Positions 33,445 through 41,742 are shown, numbered from the stretch's first letter. The stretch is DNA of 64,000 nt from Granulosicoccus sp036478565 (GCA_965224525.1 OZ245050.1:1550001-1614000), one strand, 5' to 3'. The notes: generated by a model not told the origin, from the sequence alone. Made by a program: numbers and translations.

Positions 33445-34065
33445 TCAGCTTGCCCATGGTGTCTCTGCGATTGGTAGGTTGTCAATCTGTACGACTTGAC
33501 GGGAAGCGCCATTAGCCTGAATAATACAATGAGAACAGTTTGGCAGGGAAGGAAGCTCGCTGCATTTTGACAATTTTGTGTGGGAATACTTGGCCAGGAT
33601 TCGTTTTAGAATAGCGCCATGGCTGACCACCAGAATTTCACCCTCGCCGGTTTCGGCTATCACCGATTCAATGGCTGCCACGCCACGAGCCTGCAATTCA
33701 GAGAATGTTTCCGCCCCTGGGGCGCTAAACTCATCCTCAGCTGCCCTGAAGCGAGCCACAGCTTCAGGGTCTTTACGGAGAACATCCGGCCATAGCTGGC
33801 CTTCCCATTCACCCAGACTCATCTCTCGCAGGTTGTCGCGGTAGTGGATCTGCAGCCGAGAGCCGTTCAGGATCAATTCAGTGGTTTGGCGAGCCCGAAT
33901 ACTGGAACTGGAGTATACAGCGTCGAATTCAATTGACTGGAGCGCAGCACCACGTTCTATCGCTTGTTGTCGGCCGGTGTCGTCGAGTTCTGACTCCATT
34001 CGGCCCTGAATGCGCTGTTCAGCATTCCAGGAGGTCTGTCCGTGACGGATAAGATGCAGCAGCAT
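33445..34065 (-). CDS. Histidine phosphatase family protein (phosphoglycerate mutase-like)
   Basis: The 206-residue enzyme has the phosphohistidine motif LIRHGQTSWN, the RxxQT element (SSIRARQTTELI), a LREMSLGEWEG segment and the second catalytic histidine in VVSHGAIL. This is the cofactor-dependent mutase/phosphatase superfamily. The substrate is uncertain (sugar phosphate, cobalamin precursor or other). The ATG at 34065 places the active site at the N-terminus as usual. The frame open to 34119 adds residues without family support. It is the first gene of the phosphatase-zur-CDGSH operon. Confidence 0.87.
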   Translation of the reverse strand: MLLHLIRHGQTSWNAEQRIQGRMESELDDTGRQQAIERGAALQSIEFDAVYSSSSIRARQTTELILNGSRLQIHYRDNLREMSLGEWEGQLWPDVLRKDPEAVARFRAAEDEFSAPGAETFSELQARGVAAIESVIAETGEGEILVVSHGAILKRILAKYSHTKLSKCSELPSLPNCSHCIIQANGASRQVVQIDNLPIAETPWAS

Positions 34066-34363
34066 TGTGTTTGTTTGGAAACGGATGAAAATTGCGGGTT
34101 GCAAGGTCAATTGACGCAATTGGTACTGGCAGTCACCCGTGAGTGTCGATACTAATTGATAACCGATGGCGGTATGGGAAAATATTGGCCGTCCGTCAGC
34201 TGTGTCACGAATTTGCCTGATCAGGCAGTACCTGTCACTCGCCCTGTCATTGCCAGTACACTGCTGGCATGGAAAAGAACGCTATCGGCGGGCTGGAGCC
34301 GTGCGGCCGGATACCCAAAGGGATGGCGAATATCCTAAAAAACGAATCAAGAACTTATCACTT

Positions 34364-35245
34364 ATGCCATCGTCTGACTGGGTTGACTACATCGAACGAG
34401 AGCTCGACAGCGGCATTGAGTCGAAGACACGGCAGGGCGGCGGGGACTTCGCTGAAGCCTGGCGAGTTGGCCTTGTTGATGGCAGGTCGATTTTTGTCAA
34501 AACACACCTACAGCCTCCAGTGTATTTTTTCACGACCGAAGCGGCGGGTTTGGAGTGGTTGCGCGACGCTGGCGCAGCTCGTATCCCGGAGGTTCTAGTG
34601 GTATCGGACAATCCGCCATGTCTGGCACTGGAATGGATCGAAGTCAGAACGACCGGAGCGCGCTGTCGAAAGACCGGCGAACAGCAATTTGGACGAGAGC
34701 TTGCCGCGCTGCACCTGGCCGGTGCAGCGCATTTCGGGCGAGCCGACGGCCGCACAACTGGCAGCCTGGCTCTACCCAATGGCGCTTGCAGCTGCTGGGT
34801 CGATTTTTATGCGCAGAACCGTTTGCTGCCACTGGCGCGACTGGGCCTGGATCGAAAGATTTTATCAATGGCAGATGTTCGTCGAATCGAGGATGTCGCT
34901 AAAGCGCTTGGCGAACACGGGGCTCGCGATGAAAAGCCGGCTCGATTGCATGGGGATTTGTGGGCAGGCAATCGGGTCATCGACCAGACAGGCAACAGTT
35001 GGCTTGTCGATCCCGCCGCTCACGGTGGACACCGGGAGTTTGATCTGGCAATGATGCGGTTGTTTGGAGGTTACGACGAAGCCTGTTTCAGCGCTTACGC
35101 CGAAGTTTCACCGCTCAGCGATGGCTGGCAAGATCGCGTGCCACTGCATCAGCTCGCCCCATTGATTGTGCACGCTATCAAGTTTGGCGGATCCTACCTC
35201 GACGCAACACGAGCCGCCCTCGCGAGCCTCGCGGGGGTCGGGTAG
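34364..35245 (+). CDS. Fructosamine kinase family protein
   Basis: The 293-residue protein belongs to the fructosamine/ketosamine kinase group, which phosphorylates sugars attached to protein amines and so starts deglycation. Family features include the 'QGGGDFAEAWRVGLVDGRSIFVKTH' start, 'FTTEAAGLEWLRDAGAARIPEV', 'CLALEWIE', the catalytic loop LHGDLWAGN and 'WLVDPAAHGGHREFDLAMMRLFGG'. The ATG at 34364 is chosen because the domain begins about 15 residues later. The frame extends upstream to 34166 without family similarity. The stop codon lies inside a 19-bp direct repeat. Confidence 0.9.
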   Translation: MPSSDWVDYIERELDSGIESKTRQGGGDFAEAWRVGLVDGRSIFVKTHLQPPVYFFTTEAAGLEWLRDAGAARIPEVLVVSDNPPCLALEWIEVRTTGARCRKTGEQQFGRELAALHLAGAAHFGRADGRTTGSLALPNGACSCWVDFYAQNRLLPLARLGLDRKILSMADVRRIEDVAKALGEHGARDEKPARLHGDLWAGNRVIDQTGNSWLVDPAAHGGHREFDLAMMRLFGGYDEACFSAYAEVSPLSDGWQDRVPLHQLAPLIVHAIKFGGSYLDATRAALASLAGVG

Positions 35246-35262
35246 CCTCGCGGGGGTCGGAC
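35225..35262. repeat. 19-bp direct repeat spanning the end of the fructosamine kinase gene
   Basis: AGCCTCGCGGGGGTCGG occurs at 35225 and again at 35244, a 19-base period. The kinase stop codon TAG lies at the junction. The second copy ends in GGGGTCGGACC, a motif found inverted at 38741-38751 and partially at 2284-2293. Confidence 0.85.
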
Positions 35263-35323
35263 CACCGTAACATTTTGAAAAGATTAGATTTTCATGTTAA
35301 ATAACGGCACATATAGGCTTTAA

Positions 35324-35464
35324 GTGGAGGTTTTTACGCTGACTTATAGCGAATTAGCGGCATTCGTCAGCAATCAACACCATAATTCACCGGTTGTAAA
35401 TAAGCAGAGTGAGCGATTTCGGGTAGCGTTTTTTTGCCGGCCAGGTGAATTTGCCCTGTTATAA
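35324..35464 (+). CDS. Possible small orphan or remnant gene (46 codons)
   Basis: An open frame from GTG 35324 to TAA 35462-35464 codes about 46 residues, including 'LTYSELAAFVSNQHHN' and 'SERFRVAFFCRPGEFALL'. The stop falls within a 23-bp tandem duplication, and the end looks abrupt, as if a longer gene had been cut. A GGAGG lies within the frame just before a CTG at 35339. I recognise no family. It could equally be chance in this AT-rich patch. Confidence 0.25.
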   Translation: MEVFTLTYSELAAFVSNQHHNSPVVNKQSERFRVAFFCRPGEFALL

Positions 35465-35498
35465 CTTCGAAACTAGCCCTGTTATAACTTCGAAACTA
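35453..35498. repeat. Perfect 23-bp tandem duplication before the GNAT gene
   Basis: The 23-base unit starting GCCCTGTTATAACTTCGAA occurs at 35453-35475 and again at 35476-35498 without mismatch. It lies immediately upstream of the acetyltransferase start codon (35500) and includes the presumed leader, so each copy carries the same potential regulatory bases. Confidence 0.95.
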
Positions 35499-35499
35499 A

Positions 35500-35952
35500 A
35501 TGATCTGTTCATACCGAAAAGCTAAACCGTGTGATGCAATCGATTGCGTAAATATACTATGCAATTGGGCTGAGACATGTCCTTGGATGCCAGTGTTAGA
35601 CGACCAACGGCCTATGGAGGTATATTGGCGTGGTATATTTGAAACCGAAATGGCATGGGTCGCCCAGCAGAAAAATCAGATTGTCGGATTTTGTGTCCGC
35701 GATAAAGGCGATGAAAACAACATAGGCGCACTGTACGTGGTGCGTAAAGCAAGAAATGGCGGTATTGGAAAACGTTTACCTGATTTGGCTAAGGATAATC
35801 GTAGCCATATAACCGTGTGGGCTTATGAAGCCAACGTGCAGGCGCGGAAATTCTACCGTCGAGAAGGATTTATAGAAGTATCTCGGGAATTCGACGTTGA
35901 AGCAAACCTTGTGGATATCGAACATCGTTGGAAACGGTTACCTTATCGTTAG
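35500..35952 (+). CDS. GNAT-family N-acetyltransferase
   Basis: This is a 150-residue acetyl-CoA-dependent transferase. The core has 'MAWVAQQKNQIVGFCV', the strand 'NNIGALYVVRKARNGGIGKRLPDLAK' (with the acetyl-CoA loop R-x-x-G-I-G-K in place of the usual Q/RxxGxG/A) and 'ITVWAYEANVQARKFYRREGFIEV'. It looks complete, though the substrate is unknown. There is no clear ribosome-binding site directly before the ATG. Its base composition is more AT-rich than the flanking core genes. It is followed by a strong inverted repeat and by the remains of a VOC gene, which suggests an acquired or decaying accessory patch. Confidence 0.85.
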   Translation: MICSYRKAKPCDAIDCVNILCNWAETCPWMPVLDDQRPMEVYWRGIFETEMAWVAQQKNQIVGFCVRDKGDENNIGALYVVRKARNGGIGKRLPDLAKDNRSHITVWAYEANVQARKFYRREGFIEVSREFDVEANLVDIEHRWKRLPYR

Positions 35953-35959
35953 ATCACGG

Positions 35960-36073
35960 TAACGGTGAACCGTTATATAAGAAGCTGAACGCGGACACAT
36001 GACACGTGGCGTGAATCTGCATTCTGAATAGAGCTAACGCCGCGTATAAAGTGCTGGTGAGCTAGCGTTAAAT
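35960..36073. other. Nested inverted repeats after the GNAT gene (attC-like at one end)
   Basis: A hairpin TAACGGT / ACCGTTA (35960-35966 / 35969-35975) directly follows the GNAT gene. Then ACGCGG (35989-35994) can pair with CCGCGT (36040-36045), or GGCGT (36008-36012) with ACGCC (36037-36041). The block ends in GTTAAAT (36067-36073), which fits the GTTRRRY core of integron attC sites. The matching RYYYAAC end is not seen, so an integron origin is only a possibility. Confidence 0.3.
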
Positions 36074-36429
36074 CACAGTGCTTATCCAGTTGCAACACGT
36101 TAACAAGTTTACCAAATGGGTCGCGTACTAAAAATCCACGTACGGCACAGGATTCGCTCTCGGGGCCATACTCAGTTGGAATGTTTGAATTTTTTATACA
36201 TACCTGAGCGGTTTTTAGGTTATATGCCTCAATGGACAAATCAAGTGCTAAGGTGCTGGAACCACCTTCAGAGGTAACGCTAATCTGGACTGTCATTTAT
36301 GTGTTGCGCAATACGTTCGTCTCCATCCGCGATCCATAACAAGCTTAAACCCAAATATGTCCTTATAAAAAACTCCGCATATTCAGGCTTAGCGGTTACT
36401 ATATTTGACAAGATGCGTTTTATTGTAAT
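35973..36429 (-). pseudogene. Decayed VOC (glyoxalase/bleomycin-resistance) family gene
   Basis: Reading all three minus-strand frames reconstructs one small VOC protein. The first part is 'ITIKRILSNIVTAKPEYAEFF' then 'IRTYLGL' (from 36429). After a shift near 36346 comes 'KLVMDRGWRRTYCATHK'. After a second shift near 36297 comes 'MTVQISVTSEGGSS', then 'EYGPESESCAVRGFLVRDPFGKLVNVLQ'. The start position holds ATT instead of ATG. The last frame runs on past the normal end to 35973 through an inverted repeat. A 107-residue frame (36296 to 35973) is open but has only the C-terminal half of the domain. The gene is therefore very probably inactive. Confidence 0.75.
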
Positions 36430-36554
36430 TGTTGAATTTCCACTAGAAATTTGCTCTATGCTCTAACAGATTGAATAGCGAAAAATATTAAACGCAAGGT
36501 ATCATTATTTGAGCACGAAGCTGAAGCGATAGAATTTGCGAGTAATTCCTCAGA

Positions 36555-37157
36555 CTAATTGCTTTCAGAGCGAGTCCAAACTACAAAGGCATTGTTCGCA
36601 GGCATGTCAGTGCATTGGCCGGGCAAGAATCCATTTTGCAGTGCCAGCGCTTCGAGCTTATCAAGATCACGAATACCGCTCAGTGGTTCAGCCGCGCGAA
36701 GCGTCCTATCGAAATTCTGGTTGCCTGCGCTCGTATGCTGGCCATTGATGATCATTGGGCCGTATACGCACAGCTTGCCACCAATTGGCAATACGGTAGA
36801 AGCACCACCAAATACAACTTTTACGGCTGCCCACGAAATTATATGCAGGGTATTGATCGTCAGACAAACATCTGCTGAATCGACGGGCCAGGGTTGTTGA
36901 TTGATGTCCAGCGCAATGGGTGATGCAAGGTTCCAGCGATCCAGTTCACTAGTTCGATCGCGAAGGTCGGCAAGTTGAACCGGGCGCTCTGTCGGCTGCC
37001 AACGCACGTCCGGGAAGCGTTCTGAAAAATAGCAGACGTGCTGACCTGTGCCAGAACCGAGTTCCAGTACTTCATCACTTTTATTGAGCAAAGGGGACAA
37101 TGCTCGAGCAATTGGAATACGGTTACGTTCAGCTGATGGCGACCATGTTTTTCTCAC
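36555..37157 (-). CDS. DUF938 family, SAM-dependent methyltransferase-like protein
   Basis: The 200-residue protein starts with the family opening 'WSPSAERNRIPIARAL', followed by SAM-binding motif I (VLELGSGTGQHVCYF) and 'WQPTERP'. It also has 'ALDINQQPWPVDSADVCLTINTLHIISW' and 'LPIGGKLCVYGPMIINGQHTSAGNQNFDR', all DUF938 features. The start is GTG at 37157. It lies only 20 bases downstream of the M20 dipeptidase gene on the same strand and may be cotranscribed with it. The target of methylation is unknown. Confidence 0.88.
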   Translation of the reverse strand: MRKTWSPSAERNRIPIARALSPLLNKSDEVLELGSGTGQHVCYFSERFPDVRWQPTERPVQLADLRDRTSELDRWNLASPIALDINQQPWPVDSADVCLTINTLHIISWAAVKVVFGGASTVLPIGGKLCVYGPMIINGQHTSAGNQNFDRTLRAAEPLSGIRDLDKLEALALQNGFLPGQCTDMPANNAFVVWTRSESN

Positions 37158-37176
37158 AGAAATTCAGCCTGAGTCG

Positions 37177-38565
37177 TTACTCGTTATTTGCCAATGCAGC
37201 GAGCACGCGAGCCCAACTTCTGATGCCCTTGTGAAAGCTGGTCAAGGCGTATTTTTCGTTCGGCGAATGAATTGCGTCGTCATCAAGCATGAAACCGATC
37301 AGCAGACTGTCCATGCCAAGAATATCGTGGATATGCCCTACGACCGGTATTGATCCGCCACACCCAGCGTAGATTGCCTCTTTCCCCCATTCTGCAGTTA
37401 ATGCCAGCTGAGCCTGCTTGAATGCAGGTGCGTCAACCGGCATGACGGTCGCAGATGAGCCATCTTTCGAGCGATACTCAACCGAGCAATCAGCAGGTAG
37501 ACGTTGTGCAATATGCATACGCAACGCTGCGGAGACCTGTTCAGGGTCTTGTCGACCAACCAGTCGAAAGCTGATTTTTGCGGTGGCTTGTGAGGGAAGT
37601 ACGGTTTTGAATCCTTCGTCGGTGTATCCGCCAATGATCCCATTGATATCACAGCTGGGTCTGGCCCAGATTTGTTCCAGGACAGAAAATCCGGGTTCGC
37701 CTGCGGGGACGGAAAGCCCCACGTTGTTCAGAAATTCTTCGTCATTATGATTGAGCTGCTGCCATTGAGTTTTCAGGGCTACGGGTAGTTCATCAACACC
37801 GTCATAAAAACCTGCCAGTGTCACTCTGCCGTTATCATCATGCAATTCTGCAAGTATTCGAGTCAGCACCCTGATCGGGTTTATCGCAGGTCCCCCGTAC
37901 ATACCTGAATGTAAATCGATTGAGGGGCCGGTTATTATTATTTCTTCTGCAACCATGCCGCGCAGCATTGTCGAAATGGTGGGTGTCTCGGCATCCCACA
38001 TTCCGGTATCGCATACCAGTGCCAAGTCCGCTTTTAGTTTTTCCTTGTTTGCATGCATAAATGGAGTGAGCGAAGGTGATCCACTCTCTTCCTCTCCTTC
38101 GAAAAAAAGGGTCAATGAAACTGGCAGTGATCCGGTCACAAGCTTCCAGGCTCGGCACGCTTCGATAAACGTCATGAGTTGCCCCTTGTCGTCGGCAGCC
38201 CCGCGTGCTCGGATGACCTTACCGTTTGGCGTGTCTTCAATAGCAGGTTCAAAGGGTGGGCGGTGCCAGAGTTCCAAAGGGTCAACAGGCTGCACATCAT
38301 AATGGCCGTAAAAAAGTAAGTGCGAGTTGTTGTTGCCACAGTCCTGGTGGGCAACGACAATAGGGTGGCCCGGTGTGTCATAAGTATTGGTTGCGAAACC
38401 CAGAGATGCCAATTCACTATCCAACCAATCGGCTGCTTGCTGGCAGGATTCCTTGTAGGCTGGGTCTGTCGAAATGCTATCTATAGATAACAGCTCGAAC
38501 AACCGTCCAAGCGCATCATTGAGCGTCGAATCAATCCGTTTAAGAACTCTATCCAGATCCGCCAT
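37177..38565 (-). CDS. M20-family metallopeptidase (dipeptidase)
   Basis: The 462-residue zinc enzyme has the M20 ligand motifs YGHYDVQP, GAADDKGQ, the catalytic pair EGEEESGSP, 'LVCDTGMWD' and the C-terminal histidine in DDAIHSPNEKY. A dimerisation insert (about residues 210-330) lies between. This layout matches cytosolic dipeptidases of the CNDP/PepV-like subgroup. It has no signal peptide. It is likely to cleave dipeptides, though the exact specificity is open. Confidence 0.92.
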   Translation of the reverse strand: MADLDRVLKRIDSTLNDALGRLFELLSIDSISTDPAYKESCQQAADWLDSELASLGFATNTYDTPGHPIVVAHQDCGNNNSHLLFYGHYDVQPVDPLELWHRPPFEPAIEDTPNGKVIRARGAADDKGQLMTFIEACRAWKLVTGSLPVSLTLFFEGEEESGSPSLTPFMHANKEKLKADLALVCDTGMWDAETPTISTMLRGMVAEEIIITGPSIDLHSGMYGGPAINPIRVLTRILAELHDDNGRVTLAGFYDGVDELPVALKTQWQQLNHNDEEFLNNVGLSVPAGEPGFSVLEQIWARPSCDINGIIGGYTDEGFKTVLPSQATAKISFRLVGRQDPEQVSAALRMHIAQRLPADCSVEYRSKDGSSATVMPVDAPAFKQAQLALTAEWGKEAIYAGCGGSIPVVGHIHDILGMDSLLIGFMLDDDAIHSPNEKYALTSFHKGIRSWARVLAALANNE

Positions 38566-38667
38566 AAACTCATCAGTATTTGTGGGTAGTAGTGAACAGG
38601 AGCACTCACCGATAAATCCGGAATACGATTCTTGAGATTGGCAACACTATAAAGGGGAAATACGACG

Positions 38668-38705
38668 TAATAAAGGGCTTTTAACGCATTAAAAGCCCTT
38701 TATTA
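38668..38705 (-). terminator. Strong rho-independent terminator
   Basis: TAATAAAGGGCTTTTAA (38668-38684) pairs perfectly over 17 bases with 38689-38705 around a 4-base loop (CGCA), with A/T tracts on both sides. It lies downstream of the repeat-linker lipoprotein gene, which reads leftwards. It also insulates the M20 gene. Confidence 0.9.
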
Positions 38706-38784
38706 TTGCCTAAAACTCAGCTGAGTCAATCAGTTACTACGGTCCGACCCCATTCACTTCCATTCACTTCCATTCACTCTAACT

Positions 38785-39843
38785 CTATTCCCCTGAGGCA
38801 GCTACGCGAAAGCACTGGATGCTAATGTTAGCCCCACTGTTGTCCGTGGCCGGTTGCCCGTTAAGTAAAAAGGTGTCTGCGAGCATCGTATCGTTTCCTT
38901 CAAAGCGAGTATTGCCGTGAGTTATTTGATCGGATGTTTCAGTTTCCAGGTACTCAAGATCACCTACGGCGTTTTCTGACCATTCTATATTGGACGAAGT
39001 ATCATCCGCAGGATTGATAAAGGTGCCAGTCATATTGTCGAACAGCAACAGGTAAAAACTTGTGGTGTCTTGCTGGCTGAGACGACAATCCCAGATATTG
39101 TCAAAAGCATCAAAATCAAGGCCGTTGGAGTAAGGGTTGTTGGCGGTAGGAGACGAAGGCTCTGTTTGTGTTTGCTGACCAGGGGTTTGGTCGTTGCCGA
39201 GTGGGTTGCCCTCGAGATCAATCAGGGAGCAGGAAATCGGTGAAGATTCGCCTCCGGCCTCAAGATTGGTTAATAAATCATAGTCCCCTGAAAATTGCAT
39301 ATCGGTAAACTGGACAATACCACCATCGCCAGGGAAAATTATTTGTACGCTGTCGGCATTTATGGTGTAACTGAATTCGATTATTTGCCCGCCGCCGCCG
39401 TAGGCACCATTCATGTCGGTATAAAAACGCATGGCAAACCAGTTGTCCGGATCGGTTGCCCCAACATCAGCGCATCGCCAGATCGTATTAAAGTTGTTTT
39501 CATCAGCTCCGTTGTAGAAAGTGTCTGGAACCGAAGTTGACCCGGTATTGTTCGGTGGAGTGGTCGGGTTGGTAGTGGTTGGGCTGGTAGTGGTTGGGTT
39601 GGTAGTGGTCGGGCTGGTAGTGGTTGGGTTGGTAGTAGTGGTCGGGCTGGTAGTGGTTGGGCTGGTAGTGGTTGGGCTGGTAGTGGTCGGGCTGGTTATC
39701 GGGTCGTCTTCCCGAGCTGGCTGAAATGGATTCGATCCACCAGCCGGCGCTATTAGTGGACCTGCTGGAGGATTGTCGCCACCGCCGTCACCGCAACCTG
39801 TTAAGGATATCGCCAGGGCCAGGCATAGGATTGTTAGTTTCAT
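38785..39843 (-). CDS. Lipoprotein with Pro-Thr-Thr-Thr-Ser repeat linker and two related beta domains
   Basis: From the ATG at 39843 the product has 352 residues. The frame open to 39915 precedes any plausible signal. The lipobox is LTGC, followed by Gly, predicting outer-membrane sorting by the E. coli rule. Next come a Gly/Pro stretch, a linker of about nine PTTTS/PTTTN pentapeptides and two divergent copies of a Cys-containing domain. The first copy is '..NNFNTIWRCADV..FAMRFYTDMNGAY..FSYTI..PISCSLID'. The second is '..DAFDNIWDCRLS..FYLLLFDNMTGTF..IEWSE..ISIQCFRV'. In each, one Cys follows IW and one lies near the end, so a disulfide per domain is plausible. I recognise no named family. 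Confidence 0.72.
   Translation of the reverse strand: MKLTILCLALAISLTGCGDGGGDNPPAGPLIAPAGGSNPFQPAREDDPITSPTTTSPTTTSPTTTSPTTTTNPTTTSPTTTNPTTTSPTTTNPTTPPNNTGSTSVPDTFYNGADENNFNTIWRCADVGATDPDNWFAMRFYTDMNGAYGGGGQIIEFSYTINADSVQIIFPGDGGIVQFTDMQFSGDYDLLTNLEAGGESSPISCSLIDLEGNPLGNDQTPGQQTQTEPSSPTANNPYSNGLDFDAFDNIWDCRLSQQDTTSFYLLLFDNMTGTFINPADDTSSNIEWSENAVGDLEYLETETSDQITHGNTRFEGNDTMLADTFLLNGQPATDNSGANISIQCFRVAASGE
39570..39693 (-). repeat. 15-bp tandem repeat coding PTTTS/PTTTN linker
   Basis: The plus-strand unit GGTAGTGGTYGGGYT repeats about eight times. One copy carries an extra in-frame triplet (GTAGTAGTGGTC), coding four threonines. Every unit is a multiple of three, so length changes keep the frame of the lipoprotein linker. 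Confidence 0.93.
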
Positions 39844-40033
39844 GATCTGTGTTGACGCTCCATTGTTTAAATTACAGGGATCCGTGTTTCGCTGTAGCCA
39901 CAAGTTACGGTTCATGTCATAGCAATTTCAGTTATATACGAATTAGGAATAAAAACCCTATTAAATATTCGTAACTGTAAATTGCAGATCGTGTATGAGA
40001 AATCGCTAGCAGTAGATTATTTATTAAAAAGTG

Positions 40034-40069
40034 CCTGGCTCTTACAAGTTAACAGCTGCTCCTGCCAGG
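40034..40069 (-). terminator. Possible terminator downstream of the ThDP enzyme gene
   Basis: On the minus strand CCTGGC and GCCAGG (40064-40069 and 40034-40039) can pair across a 24-base interval and are followed by CACTTTTTAATAA. The loop is long, so the call is tentative. Confidence 0.4.
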
Positions 40070-40092
40070 AATCAGCAAGCACACTACAAAAT

Positions 40093-41742
40093 CTACTTTT
40101 TATTGCGAATACTCTCCAGTGTTTCGCGTGGTGTCAGTGCTTCGATACTGGTGACCAAGTCAAGCACAGCGCCTGTCGGGCTTTGTTTGGCGCGTTCAAA
40201 GGCCGCGGAAAAGTCGTCCGTTTTTTCAACTCGTTCGGCATAAAAACCGTAGGCACTTGCCAGCTTGGAAAAGTCCGGGTTGTGTATGTCGGTACCGGAT
40301 ACACGCGCTGGATAACATCGCTCCTGATGCATGCGAATAGTGCCATAGGAGCTATTGTTGACTATCAGTACTATAGGGCATGCATTAATTTGCATAGCGG
40401 TCCCTAATTCCTGGCAATTCATCTGAAAATCGCCGTCGCCACAAAAACACAATACCAGACGCTCCGGATACTGTTGCTTTGCCATAATCGCTGCGGGCAA
40501 GCCATAACCCATTGCGCCGGACTGCGGAGCCAATAGTCGTTGCTGAGGACCAAATGACAAGTATCGATTTGGCCAGGTTGAAAAATTACCAGCGCCGTTT
40601 GTGACGATTGCATCATGGGGTAGTTGAGCGGCGACTATGCGTGTGACAGCCGCCATATCAACGCCACCAGGTTGCACTGGCACATCCAGTACTTTCTGGT
40701 ATTCCGAGCGAGCCTGTAGTAGCCAGGGTTCGCATGACATATCAAGCGCCTTGTTTGAAAGTGCATTGATGAATTGGTTTGGCCCAGCATGAATTGGTAG
40801 TGCTGGATTGTAGACCTTGCCTAATTCACGGTCACTGGGGTGCACATGAATCAACGTTTGCTTTGCATCGGGAACATCAAGCAGCGAGTAACCTCTTGTT
40901 GTCATTTCACCAAGGCGTACGCCAATTGCCAGAATCAGGTCTGCCTCCATAATTAGTGATTGCATTTGCGGCGTCATGGCGACACCTGCATCGCCAACAT
41001 AGCAATCGCTATTGTTGTCCACAGTATCCTGAAAACGGAACGCGGCAGCAACAGGCATTGGGTGTTTTCGGACGAACGAATTCAACAAGCTTCGACCGGC
41101 ATCAGTCCATCGCGAGCCACCCACTAGCAAGAGCGGGCGCGAAGCTGCATTCAAGTGTGTGACACATTCCTCGATCAGTTGTTCTGTTGGTGCAGGTTCG
41201 CTGATTCTCACAGCCTTGCAGACCGGGACGTCAGTGGTTTGAACCAGCATGTTCTCCGGCAAGGCCAGAACCACAGGTCCCGGTCGCCCCGATTGAGCGG
41301 TAGACCAGGCGCGCGATACTAGCTCGGGTACACGCGCTGCTTCATTAATTTGTACGACCCACTTTGCAAGGCCACCGAAGTAGTGCTTGTAATCCACTTC
41401 CTGAAAGGCTTCGCGCTCGAGCATATCTGTACTTGCCTGGCCAACAAACAGGAGCATTGGCGTAGAATTTTGCATCGCGGTGTGCACGCCGATTGAGGCA
41501 TTGCTTGCTCCCGGTCCTCGAGTCGCAAAGCACAGTCCCGGTGTACGGGTCAACTTGCCATAGGCCTCAGCCATGAATGACGCACCACCTTCGTTCCTGC
41601 AGGAGGTGAAAGTGAACTGTTCGCCTCTGCCGTGGAATGCGTCAAGCAGCGCTAGATAACTCTCACCGGGTACTCCAAAACCCTGACTGGCGCCAAGAGA
41701 CAGCAGGCAGTCGAGCAGAAGTTCGGCACCGGTTCGTTGCAT
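40093..41742 (-). CDS. Thiamine-diphosphate-dependent enzyme, acetolactate synthase-like large subunit
   Basis: The 549-residue protein has the three domains of the pyruvate-decarboxylase/acetolactate-synthase superfamily. The N-terminal ThDP pyrimidine domain has the catalytic glutamate in SCRNEGGASFMAEAYG and GLCFATRGPGASNA. The central domain contains 'RPLLLVGGSRW'. The C-terminal diphosphate domain has the metal motif GDGDFQMN-x(20)-NNSSYGTIRMHQ. There is no adjacent small regulatory subunit or ilvC, so it is probably not the biosynthetic AHAS. Decarboxylases or lyases of this family with other 2-keto acids are equally likely. It is a single gene, divergent from the MoxR operon. Confidence 0.85.
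   Translation of the reverse strand: MQRTGAELLLDCLLSLGASQGFGVPGESYLALLDAFHGRGEQFTFTSCRNEGGASFMAEAYGKLTRTPGLCFATRGPGASNASIGVHTAMQNSTPMLLFVGQASTDMLEREAFQEVDYKHYFGGLAKWVVQINEAARVPELVSRAWSTAQSGRPGPVVLALPENMLVQTTDVPVCKAVRISEPAPTEQLIEECVTHLNAASRPLLLVGGSRWTDAGRSLLNSFVRKHPMPVAAAFRFQDTVDNNSDCYVGDAGVAMTPQMQSLIMEADLILAIGVRLGEMTTRGYSLLDVPDAKQTLIHVHPSDRELGKVYNPALPIHAGPNQFINALSNKALDMSCEPWLLQARSEYQKVLDVPVQPGGVDMAAVTRIVAAQLPHDAIVTNGAGNFSTWPNRYLSFGPQQRLLAPQSGAMGYGLPAAIMAKQQYPERLVLCFCGDGDFQMNCQELGTAMQINACPIVLIVNNSSYGTIRMHQERCYPARVSGTDIHNPDFSKLASAYGFYAERVEKTDDFSAAFERAKQSPTGAVLDLVTSIEALTPRETLESIRNKK

Noticed and set aside
35973..36296. Intact 107-residue gene on the minus strand
   Set aside because: It is only the C-terminal half of a VOC domain. 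The N-terminal half is upstream in two other frames.
40093..41742. Assignment as ilvB/ilvI acetolactate synthase
   Set aside because: No small subunit or ilvC neighbour, and the family contains many other ThDP enzymes; only the superfamily is supported.
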